Source: Actinomadura rupiterrae
GTDB lineage: Bacteria > Actinomycetota > Actinomycetes > Streptosporangiales > Streptosporangiaceae
Assembly (NCBI RefSeq): GCF_024172125.1
Contig: NZ_JAMZEA010000003.1
Location: 868,001-932,000, forward strand
Direction: 5' to 3'
Length of the DNA stretch: 64,000 bases
Shown here: positions 15,748 to 23,519 of the stretch, piece by piece
Layout: every line of letters begins with the position of its first letter
Position numbering within the stretch: position 1 is the stretch's first letter
Notes under the pieces: model-generated
Databases searched by the model: none
The model's input: the letters and a program-made list of their open reading frames with translations, nothing else
What the model was told of the DNA's origin: nothing
Program-made: the position numbers and the translations under genes

Positions 15748-17268
15748 TTACTCGGTGCGCCAGACTGGATCGAGTAGGTCAGGGTCGAACCGCTTGTTGC
15801 CCTTGCCAGCGGGATAGACGATCACCGTGTAGAGAGCCGTCCGGATGTAGGCCCGCTTCACCGAAATCGGGAAGCCCCCCTCAGCTTCGGGCAGGTACCA
15901 ACGCCGCCGCACATCCGCCGCGCCAGTGCTCGCGCGAGCTGCCCGCTTGACCTTGTTCGCCTCATGCTTGTTCTTTTCCGCCCGTAGCCGCTCCAGCTCT
16001 TGCTCCAGCTCAGGAAGCAGTTCGAAGAACTTGTTGTTGGTGACCTTCTTCGCCTTCCAGTTGCGTGTCAGTGCGTCCAACTGCTCCTGAACCTCGCGGT
16101 ACTCGGCTTCCTTCTGCCACTCGCCGACGTCCGAGGCTGCGGTGAAGGAGGCTTCCTCCAGCTTGGCGAGTACCGCTTCCGAGACGAACTCGTCCACGAG
16201 GTCACCGCGACGGGACACGCCCGAGCATCCGCCTTCGGCCGAGCTACGGCAGACGTAGGTGTGGTGACCGGCATCGCTCTTGACGTTCACACGGAGCGGT
16301 GTGTTGCAGGGCGTGCCGTCCGCCTTCACCCGACCACAGCGCAGGATGCCGGACAGCAGGTAGGCCGGGTCTCGATAGTCCGCCGGGTGTGCTCGGCCGA
16401 TCTTCATGTCTCGGCCCACGAAGTGTCCCTTGCGCATCTCGAATTTCTCTCGGATGGCGAGCCACTGTTCGGGGCTGATGATCGGCTCCCACTGGCCCAC
16501 GACCGGAGCACCATCCGGGCTCCGTACCAGTTCGCCGGAGATCTCGCGCCATCCGCAGATGCGAGGGCTTGTCAGCGCCACCTTGAGTGACCGCGAACTC
16601 CAGTCGTTGCCCCGTGCCGTCTTGACGCCTGTCGCCTGCCACTCCGTGACGATCGAGTGCAGGGATCTGCCCCGCAAGAAGTCCTTCGCGGCTTGGGCCA
16701 GGAGCGCCGATTCCCGAGGGTCAAGAGTCAGCCTGTCGTCCTGCCAGCCGAACGGGCGAGGCCCGCCGACCGGCTTCCCTGCCTCAGCACGAGCCCGATG
16801 CGACCGCCTCATCCGGCGTTGCATCTTGCGCACCTCCATCTTGGAGATGACCGCTCCGAACAGCCCCATGCCCTCTACGTCTTCGCTGTAGAGATCCTTC
16901 GGGCCGCGCTGGTCAGCGAAGACCCGGTTGTCCTGGTGAGTGAACGCCTCCACGAAGCGTTCGTAGTCGCCAGGCCGCCGCGCTAGGCGATCTTCCGCGA
17001 GGATCACCACGCCGTCTACTCGGGTGCCGTCCAGCAGCCGACCGAGCCGCAGCGCCTTCAACATCTCCTCGAAGTCGTCCCGGACGACACCGACCTTTGC
17101 CGCCGACCTGTCGTTGTCCGTGAACTCGTGGACCACCGTCCAGCCCAGGCGGGCCGCAGTCTCCCGGTTGACCTTGTGCTGATCTTTGACACCGTGGGCG
17201 TCCCGCTTCAGGTCGGCCGAGATGCGCGCGTACGAGACCACGAGGGTAGGAGCATCAGGCGAGGACAT
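15748..17268 (-). CDS. int: Large serine recombinase (site-specific integrase)
   Basis: A 506-aa serine integrase that recombines attP with attB. The resolvase catalytic domain begins VVSYARISADLKRDAHGVKDQ (nucleophile Ser17; Arg15 in the same motif) and contains VVILAEDRLARRPGDYE. A recombinase domain follows (GGPRPFGWQDD). A zinc ribbon is visible as LRCGRVKADGTPCNTP and YVCRSSAEGGCSG, then a coiled-coil motif (LPELEQELERLRAEKNKHEA) as in phage and ICE large serine integrases. All expected parts are intact. GGAGGT precedes the ATG by 3 nt. Its start lies 40 bp inside attR, so its promoter overlaps or crosses the attachment site. Confidence 0.95.
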   Translation of the reverse strand: MSSPDAPTLVVSYARISADLKRDAHGVKDQHKVNRETAARLGWTVVHEFTDNDRSAAKVGVVRDDFEEMLKALRLGRLLDGTRVDGVVILAEDRLARRPGDYERFVEAFTHQDNRVFADQRGPKDLYSEDVEGMGLFGAVISKMEVRKMQRRMRRSHRARAEAGKPVGGPRPFGWQDDRLTLDPRESALLAQAAKDFLRGRSLHSIVTEWQATGVKTARGNDWSSRSLKVALTSPRICGWREISGELVRSPDGAPVVGQWEPIISPEQWLAIREKFEMRKGHFVGRDMKIGRAHPADYRDPAYLLSGILRCGRVKADGTPCNTPLRVNVKSDAGHHTYVCRSSAEGGCSGVSRRGDLVDEFVSEAVLAKLEEASFTAASDVGEWQKEAEYREVQEQLDALTRNWKAKKVTNNKFFELLPELEQELERLRAEKNKHEANKVKRAARASTGAADVRRRWYLPEAEGGFPISVKRAYIRTALYTVIVYPAGKGNKRFDPDLLDPVWRTE

Positions 17269-17290
17269 GACACCTCCGGTAGGTAACCCG

Positions 17291-17325
17291 CCTCAAGTTA
17301 ACTACTAGAACCTCGTCTACCGCGA
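17291..17325. other. attR junction of the integrative element
   Basis: Element arm CCTCAAGTTAACTACTAG, core AA (17309-17310), then host CCTCGTCTACCGCGA. Compare attL; only AA is shared. Confidence 0.85.
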
Positions 17326-17710
17326 GGAGGAGCGGGAGATGATCCCGCTCTGCCGGGACCAGGGCGTCGGCGTCCTGCCGTACAGCCCGCTGGCGCGTGG
17401 GCTGCTGGCCCGCGAGTCCGGGACGGCGCGGCTCGACGGCGACCCGCTGCTCGACCGGTTCTACGACGAGTCGGACATGGACGTCGTCCGGGTCGTCCGG
17501 GAGGTCGCGGCGGAGCGGGACGTCTCCCCCGCTCAGGTCGCACTCGCATGGCTACTCGGTAAGGAAGGTGTCACCGCGCCGATCGTCGGCGCGACCAAGA
17601 TCAGGCATCTGGACGACGCCGTCGCCGCGACCGAGCTGGAGCTGACCGAGGCGGAGGTCGCGCGCCTGGAGGAGCCTTACAGGCCGCACCCGGTCATCGG
17701 TCATTCATGA
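17311..17710 (+). pseudogene. Aldo/keto reductase, C-terminal half, interrupted gene
   Basis: It continues the reductase begun at 9307: (N)LVYREEEREMIPLCRDQGVG, LPYSPLARGLLA, AQVALAWLLGKEGVTAPIVG and ATKIRHLDDAVAA, the classic AKR C-terminus with the NADPH-phosphate contact region. In its present state it has no start codon fused to it; an internal ATG at 17339 would give only an inactive fragment. It overlaps the end of the convergent LAL gene by 17 bp. Confidence 0.9.
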
Positions 17711-20543
17711 GGCCGAGGCGGTGCGCGACGGCGGCCGCCTCGGTCCTGGACGAGACCCGCATCTTGGCGAGGATGTTCGAGACGTGCACCCCGGCCGTCC
17801 GGCCCGAGATGAACAGGTGCTCGCCGATCTGGCGGTTGCTGCGTCCGAGGGCCACCAGCCGCAGCACCTCGGCCTCGCGCGGTGTCAGGGACAGCGGGGT
17901 CTCGGTGGCGAAGGGGGCCGCGCCCAGGGACGTGGTCAGCGCGGTCGCCTCGCCGATCGCGCCCGCGCGCATGAGCGCGTACGCCAACCGGTAGGGATGG
18001 TTCAGCGCGCGCCACGCTTCGACCGCGTCCGACCACTCCCCCTCGCCCAGCTCAGCCTGGACGGTCGTCCGGAACGCCGCCTGCAGGGGACCGATCACGG
18101 GCAGCCCGGCGGCGAGGTCCCTGATCAGCGGGCGGTGCGTCGTGGTCCGGCGGGCGGCGGTCGCCAGGAGCGGCCAGACCTGCCGGGAGTGCGCCAGGAG
18201 ATCGGGGGCGGACAGGACGTCCGCGAGCAGCGCGTCCGGGTCGGATGCCACGGCGCATTCGAGTTCCAGCAGGCGCAGCTGGAACATGCGGCCGCGGTAG
18301 GTGGCGGCCAGGTTCCGGCGGGCCTCCTCGGCGGCGGAGGCGGCCGCGTCCGCCTTGCCCTCGGCCAGGTCGATCATGCCGAGCGTGGTGAGGGCCAGCG
18401 CGCGGAACAGCGGCGGCGGCTCCTGCGCGAGGCACGCCGCGAGGACGGCCCGTGCCTCGGACCAGCGGCCGAGCGCGACCAGCGCCTCAGCGGACATCCC
18501 GGTCATCCCGGCGCCCTGGTCGCGCGCGAGGCCGTGCTCGCGGGCGGCCTCGATCCCGGTCCGGGCGCGCTCCCAGGCCTCCTCGTCCCGGCCCATGGCA
18601 TGCAGGGCGTCCGCCTCGCACATGATCGCGATGCAGAGCGTCGTGCCGTCGTGCATGGCCCGCGCGAGCCGCTCGGCCTCGCCCGTCCGGGCCATCGTCT
18701 CGTCCAGGTCGCCCGCCAGCCCCGCGAGAGCGGCCAGCGTCAACTCCGCCCACGCCCGCACCCGCCCGTCCCCGCCCACGCGAACGCGCCCGTCTCCGCC
18801 CACGCGAACGCGCCCGTCCCCGCCCACGCGAACGCGCCCGTCCCCGCCCATGCGAACGCGCTCGTCACCTCCACGAACGCGCTCGTCACCTCCACGAACG
18901 CGCTGGTCGTCCGCCCGGACGCGCTCGACGCCGTCGGGGTGGACGGGCGCGTCGCCGCCAGGCCCGGCGCGCTCGTGCGCGGTGGGGTTCAGGGTGAGGA
19001 CGTGGTGGGCGAGGGATCGAGCTTCGGGGTATTCGGACATCAGGAAGAGGCGGTTCGCCAGGGTGGACATCAGGCGGGCGCGTTCCGGGCCGTCCGGAAG
19101 CAGGGCGACGCCTTCGCGCAGGTCGGCCAGGCCGTCGTCGCCGAGGCGGTGGGCGAGGGCGCTGCGCAGGTCCAGGAGGAGCGCCCGGCGGCGGGGTGAC
19201 TCGATCAGGGCCAGGCCCTCGGTCGCGAGTTCGACGCCGCGTTCGGCCTCGCCCGCGTAGAGGCAGGCGGTGACGGCGAGGGAGAGGGCGAGCGAGCGGT
19301 CCGCGTCCGGCGGCAGCAGGGACAGGAAGCGTTCGAGCATCCGCAGCTGCTCGGGGTAGGCATGCTGGTCGGCGGCGGCCTGGGCGGCGCGCCAGCAGGC
19401 GGCCAGGGCCTCGTCGCGCTCCCCGGCGGCATGCCAGTGCGCGGCGAGCAGCGGCAGGGCGCGGTCGCGCCTGGTCAGCGACGGATCGGCCTGGAGGACG
19501 CGCCCGAACCGCAGGTGCAGCCGGGTGCGCTCGCTCGGCAGCAGGTCCTCGTACACCGCCTGCCGGACGAGGTCGTGCGCGAACGCGTGGCAGCCGGCGG
19601 ACGGGCGGACCAGGACGCGCTGCTCGATCGCGACGCGCAGCGCGGCTTCCAGGTCGGTTTCGGGCAGTCCGGTGACGGCGGCGAGGAGGTCGAACCCGGC
19701 CGGTCCCTCGGCCGCCGAGAGGGTCCGGACGACGTCGCGCGAGGCGTCCGGCAGGGCGCGGAAGCCGGTCAGCAGCAGGTCGCGCAGGGGTGTCGGCGTG
19801 CTGGACGGCCCGGCGTCCGCGAGCGCCTCGGCGAACAGCGGGTTCCCCTCGCTGCGCCGGACGATCTCGGCGGCGAGCCGTCCGGGCGGGGCGCCGCCGA
19901 GCCGGGACGCGACGAGTTCGCGCAGGTCGGCGGCGTCCAGCGGGGCGGGTTCGAGGGTCCGGACGGAGGGCGAGCGGGTGAGGGCGGTCAGCGCCCTCCG
20001 GAGCGGATGGCCGTCCGGCACCGGCCGGTACGTGCCGACGATCAGCAGGTTCGCGCCGGTCAGGTTGCGGACGAGGAAGGTCAGCAGGTCGCGGCTGGAC
20101 GGGTCGGCCCAGTGCAGGTCCTCCAGGACGACGACCAGCGGACGGTCCGCCGCCGCGGCCGCCACCAGCGCCAGGACGTCCTCGAACAGCGCCGTCCGCC
20201 CCAGGGACGGGTCGGACACCGGTTCCGGACGCCCGAAAACGGGCAGCCAGCGCGCGAGCCCGCGCCGTCCGCCGCCCGGGACGAGCCGGGAAGCGCGTTC
20301 AGGGCCGAGTTCGGCGACCAGCCGCCGCGCGACCGTGACGTGCGGCGCGTAGGGCAGGCCGTCCAGTTCCAGGCAGTCGCCGGAGACCGTGCGGGCACCG
20401 GCCGCGTGCCGGGCCGCGAACTCCGCGACCAGCCGCGACTTGCCCAGGCCCGCGTCCCCGGCGACCAGCACGGCCGTGACGCCGGGATCGGCGAACGCCT
20501 CCGCGAGCGCCGCCAGCTCGGCCGCCCGTCCGACGAAGACCAC
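17694..20543 (-). CDS. LuxR family regulator with N-terminal AAA ATPase domain (LAL)
   Basis: A 949-aa large ATP-binding LuxR-type activator. Walker A is GDAGLGKS at residues 29-36 and Walker B is VVVLEDLHWADPSS. A long TPR-like middle region follows, and the C-terminal LuxR helix-turn-helix is LTPREAEVLRLVALGRSNRQ then IGEHLFISGRTAGVHVSNIL. LAL proteins usually activate secondary-metabolite or catabolic genes. The divergent neighbour is an MFS exporter, a plausible target. Odd feature: the linker encodes 7- and 8-residue repeats (GGDERVR, GGDGRVRV), the product of a DNA minisatellite annotated separately. Confidence 0.92.
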   Translation of the reverse strand: MVFVGRAAELAALAEAFADPGVTAVLVAGDAGLGKSRLVAEFAARHAAGARTVSGDCLELDGLPYAPHVTVARRLVAELGPERASRLVPGGGRRGLARWLPVFGRPEPVSDPSLGRTALFEDVLALVAAAAADRPLVVVLEDLHWADPSSRDLLTFLVRNLTGANLLIVGTYRPVPDGHPLRRALTALTRSPSVRTLEPAPLDAADLRELVASRLGGAPPGRLAAEIVRRSEGNPLFAEALADAGPSSTPTPLRDLLLTGFRALPDASRDVVRTLSAAEGPAGFDLLAAVTGLPETDLEAALRVAIEQRVLVRPSAGCHAFAHDLVRQAVYEDLLPSERTRLHLRFGRVLQADPSLTRRDRALPLLAAHWHAAGERDEALAACWRAAQAAADQHAYPEQLRMLERFLSLLPPDADRSLALSLAVTACLYAGEAERGVELATEGLALIESPRRRALLLDLRSALAHRLGDDGLADLREGVALLPDGPERARLMSTLANRLFLMSEYPEARSLAHHVLTLNPTAHERAGPGGDAPVHPDGVERVRADDQRVRGGDERVRGGDERVRMGGDGRVRVGGDGRVRVGGDGRVRVGGDGRVRAWAELTLAALAGLAGDLDETMARTGEAERLARAMHDGTTLCIAIMCEADALHAMGRDEEAWERARTGIEAAREHGLARDQGAGMTGMSAEALVALGRWSEARAVLAACLAQEPPPLFRALALTTLGMIDLAEGKADAAASAAEEARRNLAATYRGRMFQLRLLELECAVASDPDALLADVLSAPDLLAHSRQVWPLLATAARRTTTHRPLIRDLAAGLPVIGPLQAAFRTTVQAELGEGEWSDAVEAWRALNHPYRLAYALMRAGAIGEATALTTSLGAAPFATETPLSLTPREAEVLRLVALGRSNRQIGEHLFISGRTAGVHVSNILAKMRVSSRTEAAAVAHRLGLMNDR
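18762..18908. repeat. In-frame minisatellite within the LAL gene
   Basis: Tandem 24-bp units (CGCCCGTCCCCGCCCACGCG plus AA and similar; GGDGRVRV on the coding strand) adjoin 21-bp units (GCTCGTCACCTCCACGAAC; GGDERVR). All repeat units are multiples of three, so copy-number change would keep the frame and alter linker length. Confidence 0.85.
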
Positions 20544-20655
20544 CGGCCACCTCCCGATCTAAAGAGCCCTGAACCCGCCGTACGTATTCCGGCAGATGCC
20601 GCGGACCTCTTCAGAACGCCACCTTCGAGACAGAAGGCGATCTTAGGAGGATCCG

Positions 20656-22134
20656 ATGAGACTCACCCTGCCGGTGATCCTGTCGGCGACGTTCATGGCC
20701 TCGTTCGACTACATGGTCGTGAACGTGGCCGCGCCGTCGCTGCAACGCGACCTGCACGCCGGAGCCGCCGCGCTGGAGCTGGTGATCGGCGGCTACGCGT
20801 TCACCTACGCGGCCGGGCTGGTGACGGGCGGGCGGCTCGGCGACCTGTTCGGCCACCGCCGGATGTTCGCGCTCGGCATGGCCGCGTTCACGCTGGCGTC
20901 GCTGCTGTGCGGGCTCTCACCAGACGCCGGGACGCTGGTCGCGGCGCGGCTGCTGCAGGGCGTCACGGCCGCCGCGATGGTGCCGCAGGTGCTCGCGCTG
21001 ATCACGGCGTCGTTCGCGGCGGACGAGCGCGCGCGGGCGATGTCCTGGTTCGGCGTCGTCACCGGCCTCGGCGCGGTCTGCGGCCAGGTGCTCGGCGGCG
21101 TCCTGCTCCAGGCCGACCTGCTCGGCCTCGGCTGGCGGACGATCTTCCTCGTGAACGTCCCGGTCGGCGTCCCCGCCGCCCTCCTCGCCACCCGCGTCCT
21201 CCCGACCCCCTCTGCCCAACCCGCGCCGCAACCGAACGCACCCGGCCGGCCAAAGCCCGACCCGTCCGAGCCCTCCCAGGCCGCGCCCGCGCGGGCGGCG
21301 GCGCGGTTGGACGTGACTGGGGTGGTCGGGGTTTCGGGTGGGGTGGCGTTGGCGTTGGTGCCGCTGGTGTTGGGGCGGGAGGAAGGGTGGCCGGCGTGGG
21401 CGTGGGTGTCGCTCGCGGCGAGCGTTCCGGTGCTGGCCGCGACGCTGCTGTGGGAGCGGCGGACGGCGCAGCCCGTCGTCGACCTCACGCTGTTCCGCGC
21501 GCGCTCGTTCAGCGTCGGGTCGGCGCTGAACATCGCGTTCATGATGTCGTTCGGCAGCCTGATGCTGGTGAACACGCTGCTGCTCCAGTACGGGTTCGGG
21601 CTGAGCCCGGTCCGCGCGGGGCTGGCGTTCGGGCCGCTGGCGCTCGCGACGATGGCGGCGTCCCTCGGCGGGCGGCGGCTGGTGGCGCGGTACGGCCGCC
21701 GGGCGCTCACCGCGGGATGCGCGATCACCGCGCTCGGCGTCGCCGGGATCGAGGTCGTCCTGCACGCGGGCGGCGGCGTCGCGGAGTTGCTCGCGCCGCT
21801 GGCGCTGCTCGGGCTGGGCAGCGGGCTGACGCTGCCGGGCGTGATCGGCGCGGCGCTGTCGGGGGTGCGTCCGGACCAGGCGGGGGCCGCGTCCGGGCTG
21901 CTGAGCACGTTCCAGCAGTTCTCCGGGGCGGCCGGGGTCGCGGCGCTCGGCGCGCTGTTCTTCAGCCTGGCCGGACGGCACGGGCTCGTCGGGGCGGCGC
22001 AGTACACGCTGCTCGCCAACCTGGCGCTCACCCTCGCCACGATCCCGCTGACGCTGCTGCTCCCCCGTCCGGACGCCCCGAGGAAGACGGCGAAAAGCCG
22101 GTCCGGAACGAGTGTTCTGGACCGGCGTATCTGA
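20656..22134 (+). CDS. MFS transporter, DHA2 (EmrB/QacA-like) family
   Basis: A 492-aa 14-TM exporter. Motifs: SFDYMVVNVAAPSLQRDL (TM1), GRLGDLFGHRRMF (motif A), GLGAVCGQVLGGVLLQADLL and GWRTIFLVNVPVG (motif C/TM5-6). A Pro/Ala-rich cytoplasmic linker (PSAQPAPQPNAPGRPKPDP) lies near residue 185. ATG 20656 has AGGAGG 6 nt upstream. It is divergent from the LAL regulator across 112 bp, so the two probably share a control region. Substrate unknown; likely antibiotic or toxic metabolite export. Confidence 0.9.
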   Translation: MRLTLPVILSATFMASFDYMVVNVAAPSLQRDLHAGAAALELVIGGYAFTYAAGLVTGGRLGDLFGHRRMFALGMAAFTLASLLCGLSPDAGTLVAARLLQGVTAAAMVPQVLALITASFAADERARAMSWFGVVTGLGAVCGQVLGGVLLQADLLGLGWRTIFLVNVPVGVPAALLATRVLPTPSAQPAPQPNAPGRPKPDPSEPSQAAPARAAARLDVTGVVGVSGGVALALVPLVLGREEGWPAWAWVSLAASVPVLAATLLWERRTAQPVVDLTLFRARSFSVGSALNIAFMMSFGSLMLVNTLLLQYGFGLSPVRAGLAFGPLALATMAASLGGRRLVARYGRRALTAGCAITALGVAGIEVVLHAGGGVAELLAPLALLGLGSGLTLPGVIGAALSGVRPDQAGAASGLLSTFQQFSGAAGVAALGALFFSLAGRHGLVGAAQYTLLANLALTLATIPLTLLLPRPDAPRKTAKSRSGTSVLDRRI

Positions 22135-22140
22135 GGGGCT

Positions 22141-23049
22141 CTAGAGCGGCAGCGCCCAGAGCAGCGCCGGGACGGCGACCAGCACCGGGATGGCGAGGGT
22201 GGCCGCGAAGCGGATGCGGCGGGGCTGCGGCTCGGGCCGCAGCAGCCGGTTCACCCGGGCGAGGACCGGGATGTCGTCGGCCGCCGCCACGCCGAGCGTG
22301 CCGGACGGCGCCGGACCCGGACGGGCCGCCGCGAACCGCAGCAGCGCCGTCGCCAGCTCCTTCGCGGGGCGGTGGCGGCGCGCGCGGTCGTCGGCGGCCA
22401 TCTCGATCAGCAGCTCGACCGCGTCCAGACATCGTCCGACCAGGCGGATCTGCGGGAAGACCTGGCGGAGCGAGTAGAACGGCAGCAGCACCAGGTCGTG
22501 CCGCTCGCGCGCGTGCGCGCGCTCGTGCGCGAGGACGGCGGCCAGCTCCTTGTCGTCGAGCAGCGCCAGCGTCCCGGCGGACACCACGACCTTGGACGAG
22601 CGGACGCCCGGAACGCAGTAGGCCGCCGCACCCGGGTGGTCGAGGACCAGCGCGTCGGGGGCGGCGGAGTCGCCGCGGGCGACCAGCGCGAGCAGCGCGC
22701 GGTGCCGGCGGCGGGCGCGCACCACGCGGAAGACCGCGGTGGCGAGCATGGTGAGCAGCACGAAGGTCAGCGCGACGGCCGCCAGCAGCGCGGCCATGTG
22801 CACGGCGTCGAGCCGGGCGGCGTTGTCGGAGACCATGCTCGGCAGGCCGCTCGCGATGCCGCGCTGGTAGGGCAGCAGGGCGACACCGAGCAGGGTGCCG
22901 ATCGTGGCGACGCCCCAGCCGAGGCCGAGCGCCTGCCACAGCCCGATCGCGATCCGGGGGGTGCGCCACGTCCAGCGGGCCCTGGACAGCCCGTGCGCGC
23001 CGAAGACCGTCGCGAGCGCGACCAGCGCGAGCAGGGCCGAGCCGGTCAT
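22141..23049 (-). CDS. M56 family (BlaR1-like) membrane metallopeptidase
   Basis: A 302-aa integral membrane zinc peptidase. Hydrophobic helices lie at about residues 1-20, 35-60 and 85-110. The zinc motif is in VLAHERAHARERHD (HExxH), with the downstream EMAADDRARRH Glu. BlaR1/MecR1-type proteases inactivate their BlaI partner, but this one lacks the extracellular penicillin-binding sensor domain, as most actinobacterial M56 proteins do, so the signal is unknown. ATG 23049 overlaps the blaI stop (ATGA); the longer frame upstream is a shadow of blaI. Confidence 0.88.
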   Translation of the reverse strand: MTGSALLALVALATVFGAHGLSRARWTWRTPRIAIGLWQALGLGWGVATIGTLLGVALLPYQRGIASGLPSMVSDNAARLDAVHMAALLAAVALTFVLLTMLATAVFRVVRARRRHRALLALVARGDSAAPDALVLDHPGAAAYCVPGVRSSKVVVSAGTLALLDDKELAAVLAHERAHARERHDLVLLPFYSLRQVFPQIRLVGRCLDAVELLIEMAADDRARRHRPAKELATALLRFAAARPGPAPSGTLGVAAADDIPVLARVNRLLRPEPQPRRIRFAATLAIPVLVAVPALLWALPL

Positions 23050-23435
23050 GCCGGTGGCTCCAGGGTGACCTCGGCGAGCGCCTGGCGGATGACGTCGATC
23101 TCGTCCTGCGAGACCGACCGCACGAAATGCGCCAGCGCGGCGTCGCGGTCCCCGGTCTCGTCCAGCGCGCCCAGCATCAGCTCGGTCACATATCCCTCCC
23201 TGCTCGCAACTGGACGGTACCGCCACGCGCGACCGTCCCGCTCACGATCAAGGAATCCCTTCTTGGCCAGCCGGTCCAGCACCGTCATCACGGTGGTGTG
23301 CGCGAGGTCGCGCTCACCGGCCAGCGCGCGGCTCACGTCGCGCGCCGTCGCGGGGGCGAGGGACGCCTCCTCGCGCGCCCAGCAGACCTCCATGACGGTG
23401 CGTTCAAGCTCTCCGAGACCCTTCACGGCGTCCAC
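23046..23435 (-). CDS. blaI: BlaI/MecI/CopY family transcriptional repressor
   Basis: A 129-aa winged-helix repressor. Core: LGELERTVMEVCWAREEASL, ARDVSRALAGERDLAHTTVM, TVLDRLAKKGFLDRERDGRA and WRYRPVASREGYV. The last block includes the site where the M56 protease usually cleaves BlaI-type repressors. It is coupled to the M56 gene (4-bp overlap) and divergent from cydAB. TACTAC/GTAGTA operator boxes fill the intergenic space, so it very probably controls itself and cytochrome bd. Confidence 0.93.
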   Translation of the reverse strand: MDAVKGLGELERTVMEVCWAREEASLAPATARDVSRALAGERDLAHTTVMTVLDRLAKKGFLDRERDGRAWRYRPVASREGYVTELMLGALDETGDRDAALAHFVRSVSQDEIDVIRQALAEVTLEPPA

Positions 23436-23469
23436 TGTAAGCGACGGGTGAGCGAGATCACCACGCGGG

Positions 23470-23509
23470 GTAGTACTACCGACTTAAGTACTACAGCTCG
23501 TAGTACTAC
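23470..23509. promoter_or_regulatory. BlaI-type operators over the blaI-cydA divergent promoters
   Basis: GTAGTACTAC occurs at 23470-23479 and 23500-23509, with AAGTACTAC at 23486-23494. TACTAC-AGCTC-GTAGTA (23489-23505) is a perfect inverted repeat of the BlaI-box form known from mycobacteria. A candidate cydA promoter (TTAAGT 23484-23489, 16 bp, TACATT 23506-23511) is fully covered by these sites. Confidence 0.8.
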
Positions 23510-23519
23510 ATTCAGTCGT

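Larger units (their letters stand above)
9856..17310. mobile_element. Serine-integrase integrative element (pSAM2-type Rep) inside an aldo/keto reductase gene
   Basis: The element is about 7.45 kb between the AA cores at 9856-9857 and 17309-17310. It carries a rolling-circle-type Rep, a small gene overlapping it, three coupled small minus-strand genes, an HTH-TPR regulator and a serine integrase whose start lies 40 bp from attR. Rejoining the ends gives attP with arms CCTCAAGTTAACTACTAG and ATAGTACTTCACTTCATG around AA; these are inverted repeats matching at 13 of 18 positions. No FtsK/TraB-type transfer gene, relaxase or NUDIX gene was found, so it looks like a reduced actinomycete integrative element. 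Excision should restore the host reductase. Confidence 0.9.

Noticed and set aside
17694..20543. Long plus-strand open frame over 19362-22754 (1130 codons)
   Set aside because: A shadow of the LAL and MFS genes caused by high G+C; it has repetitive Arg/Gly composition and no domain.
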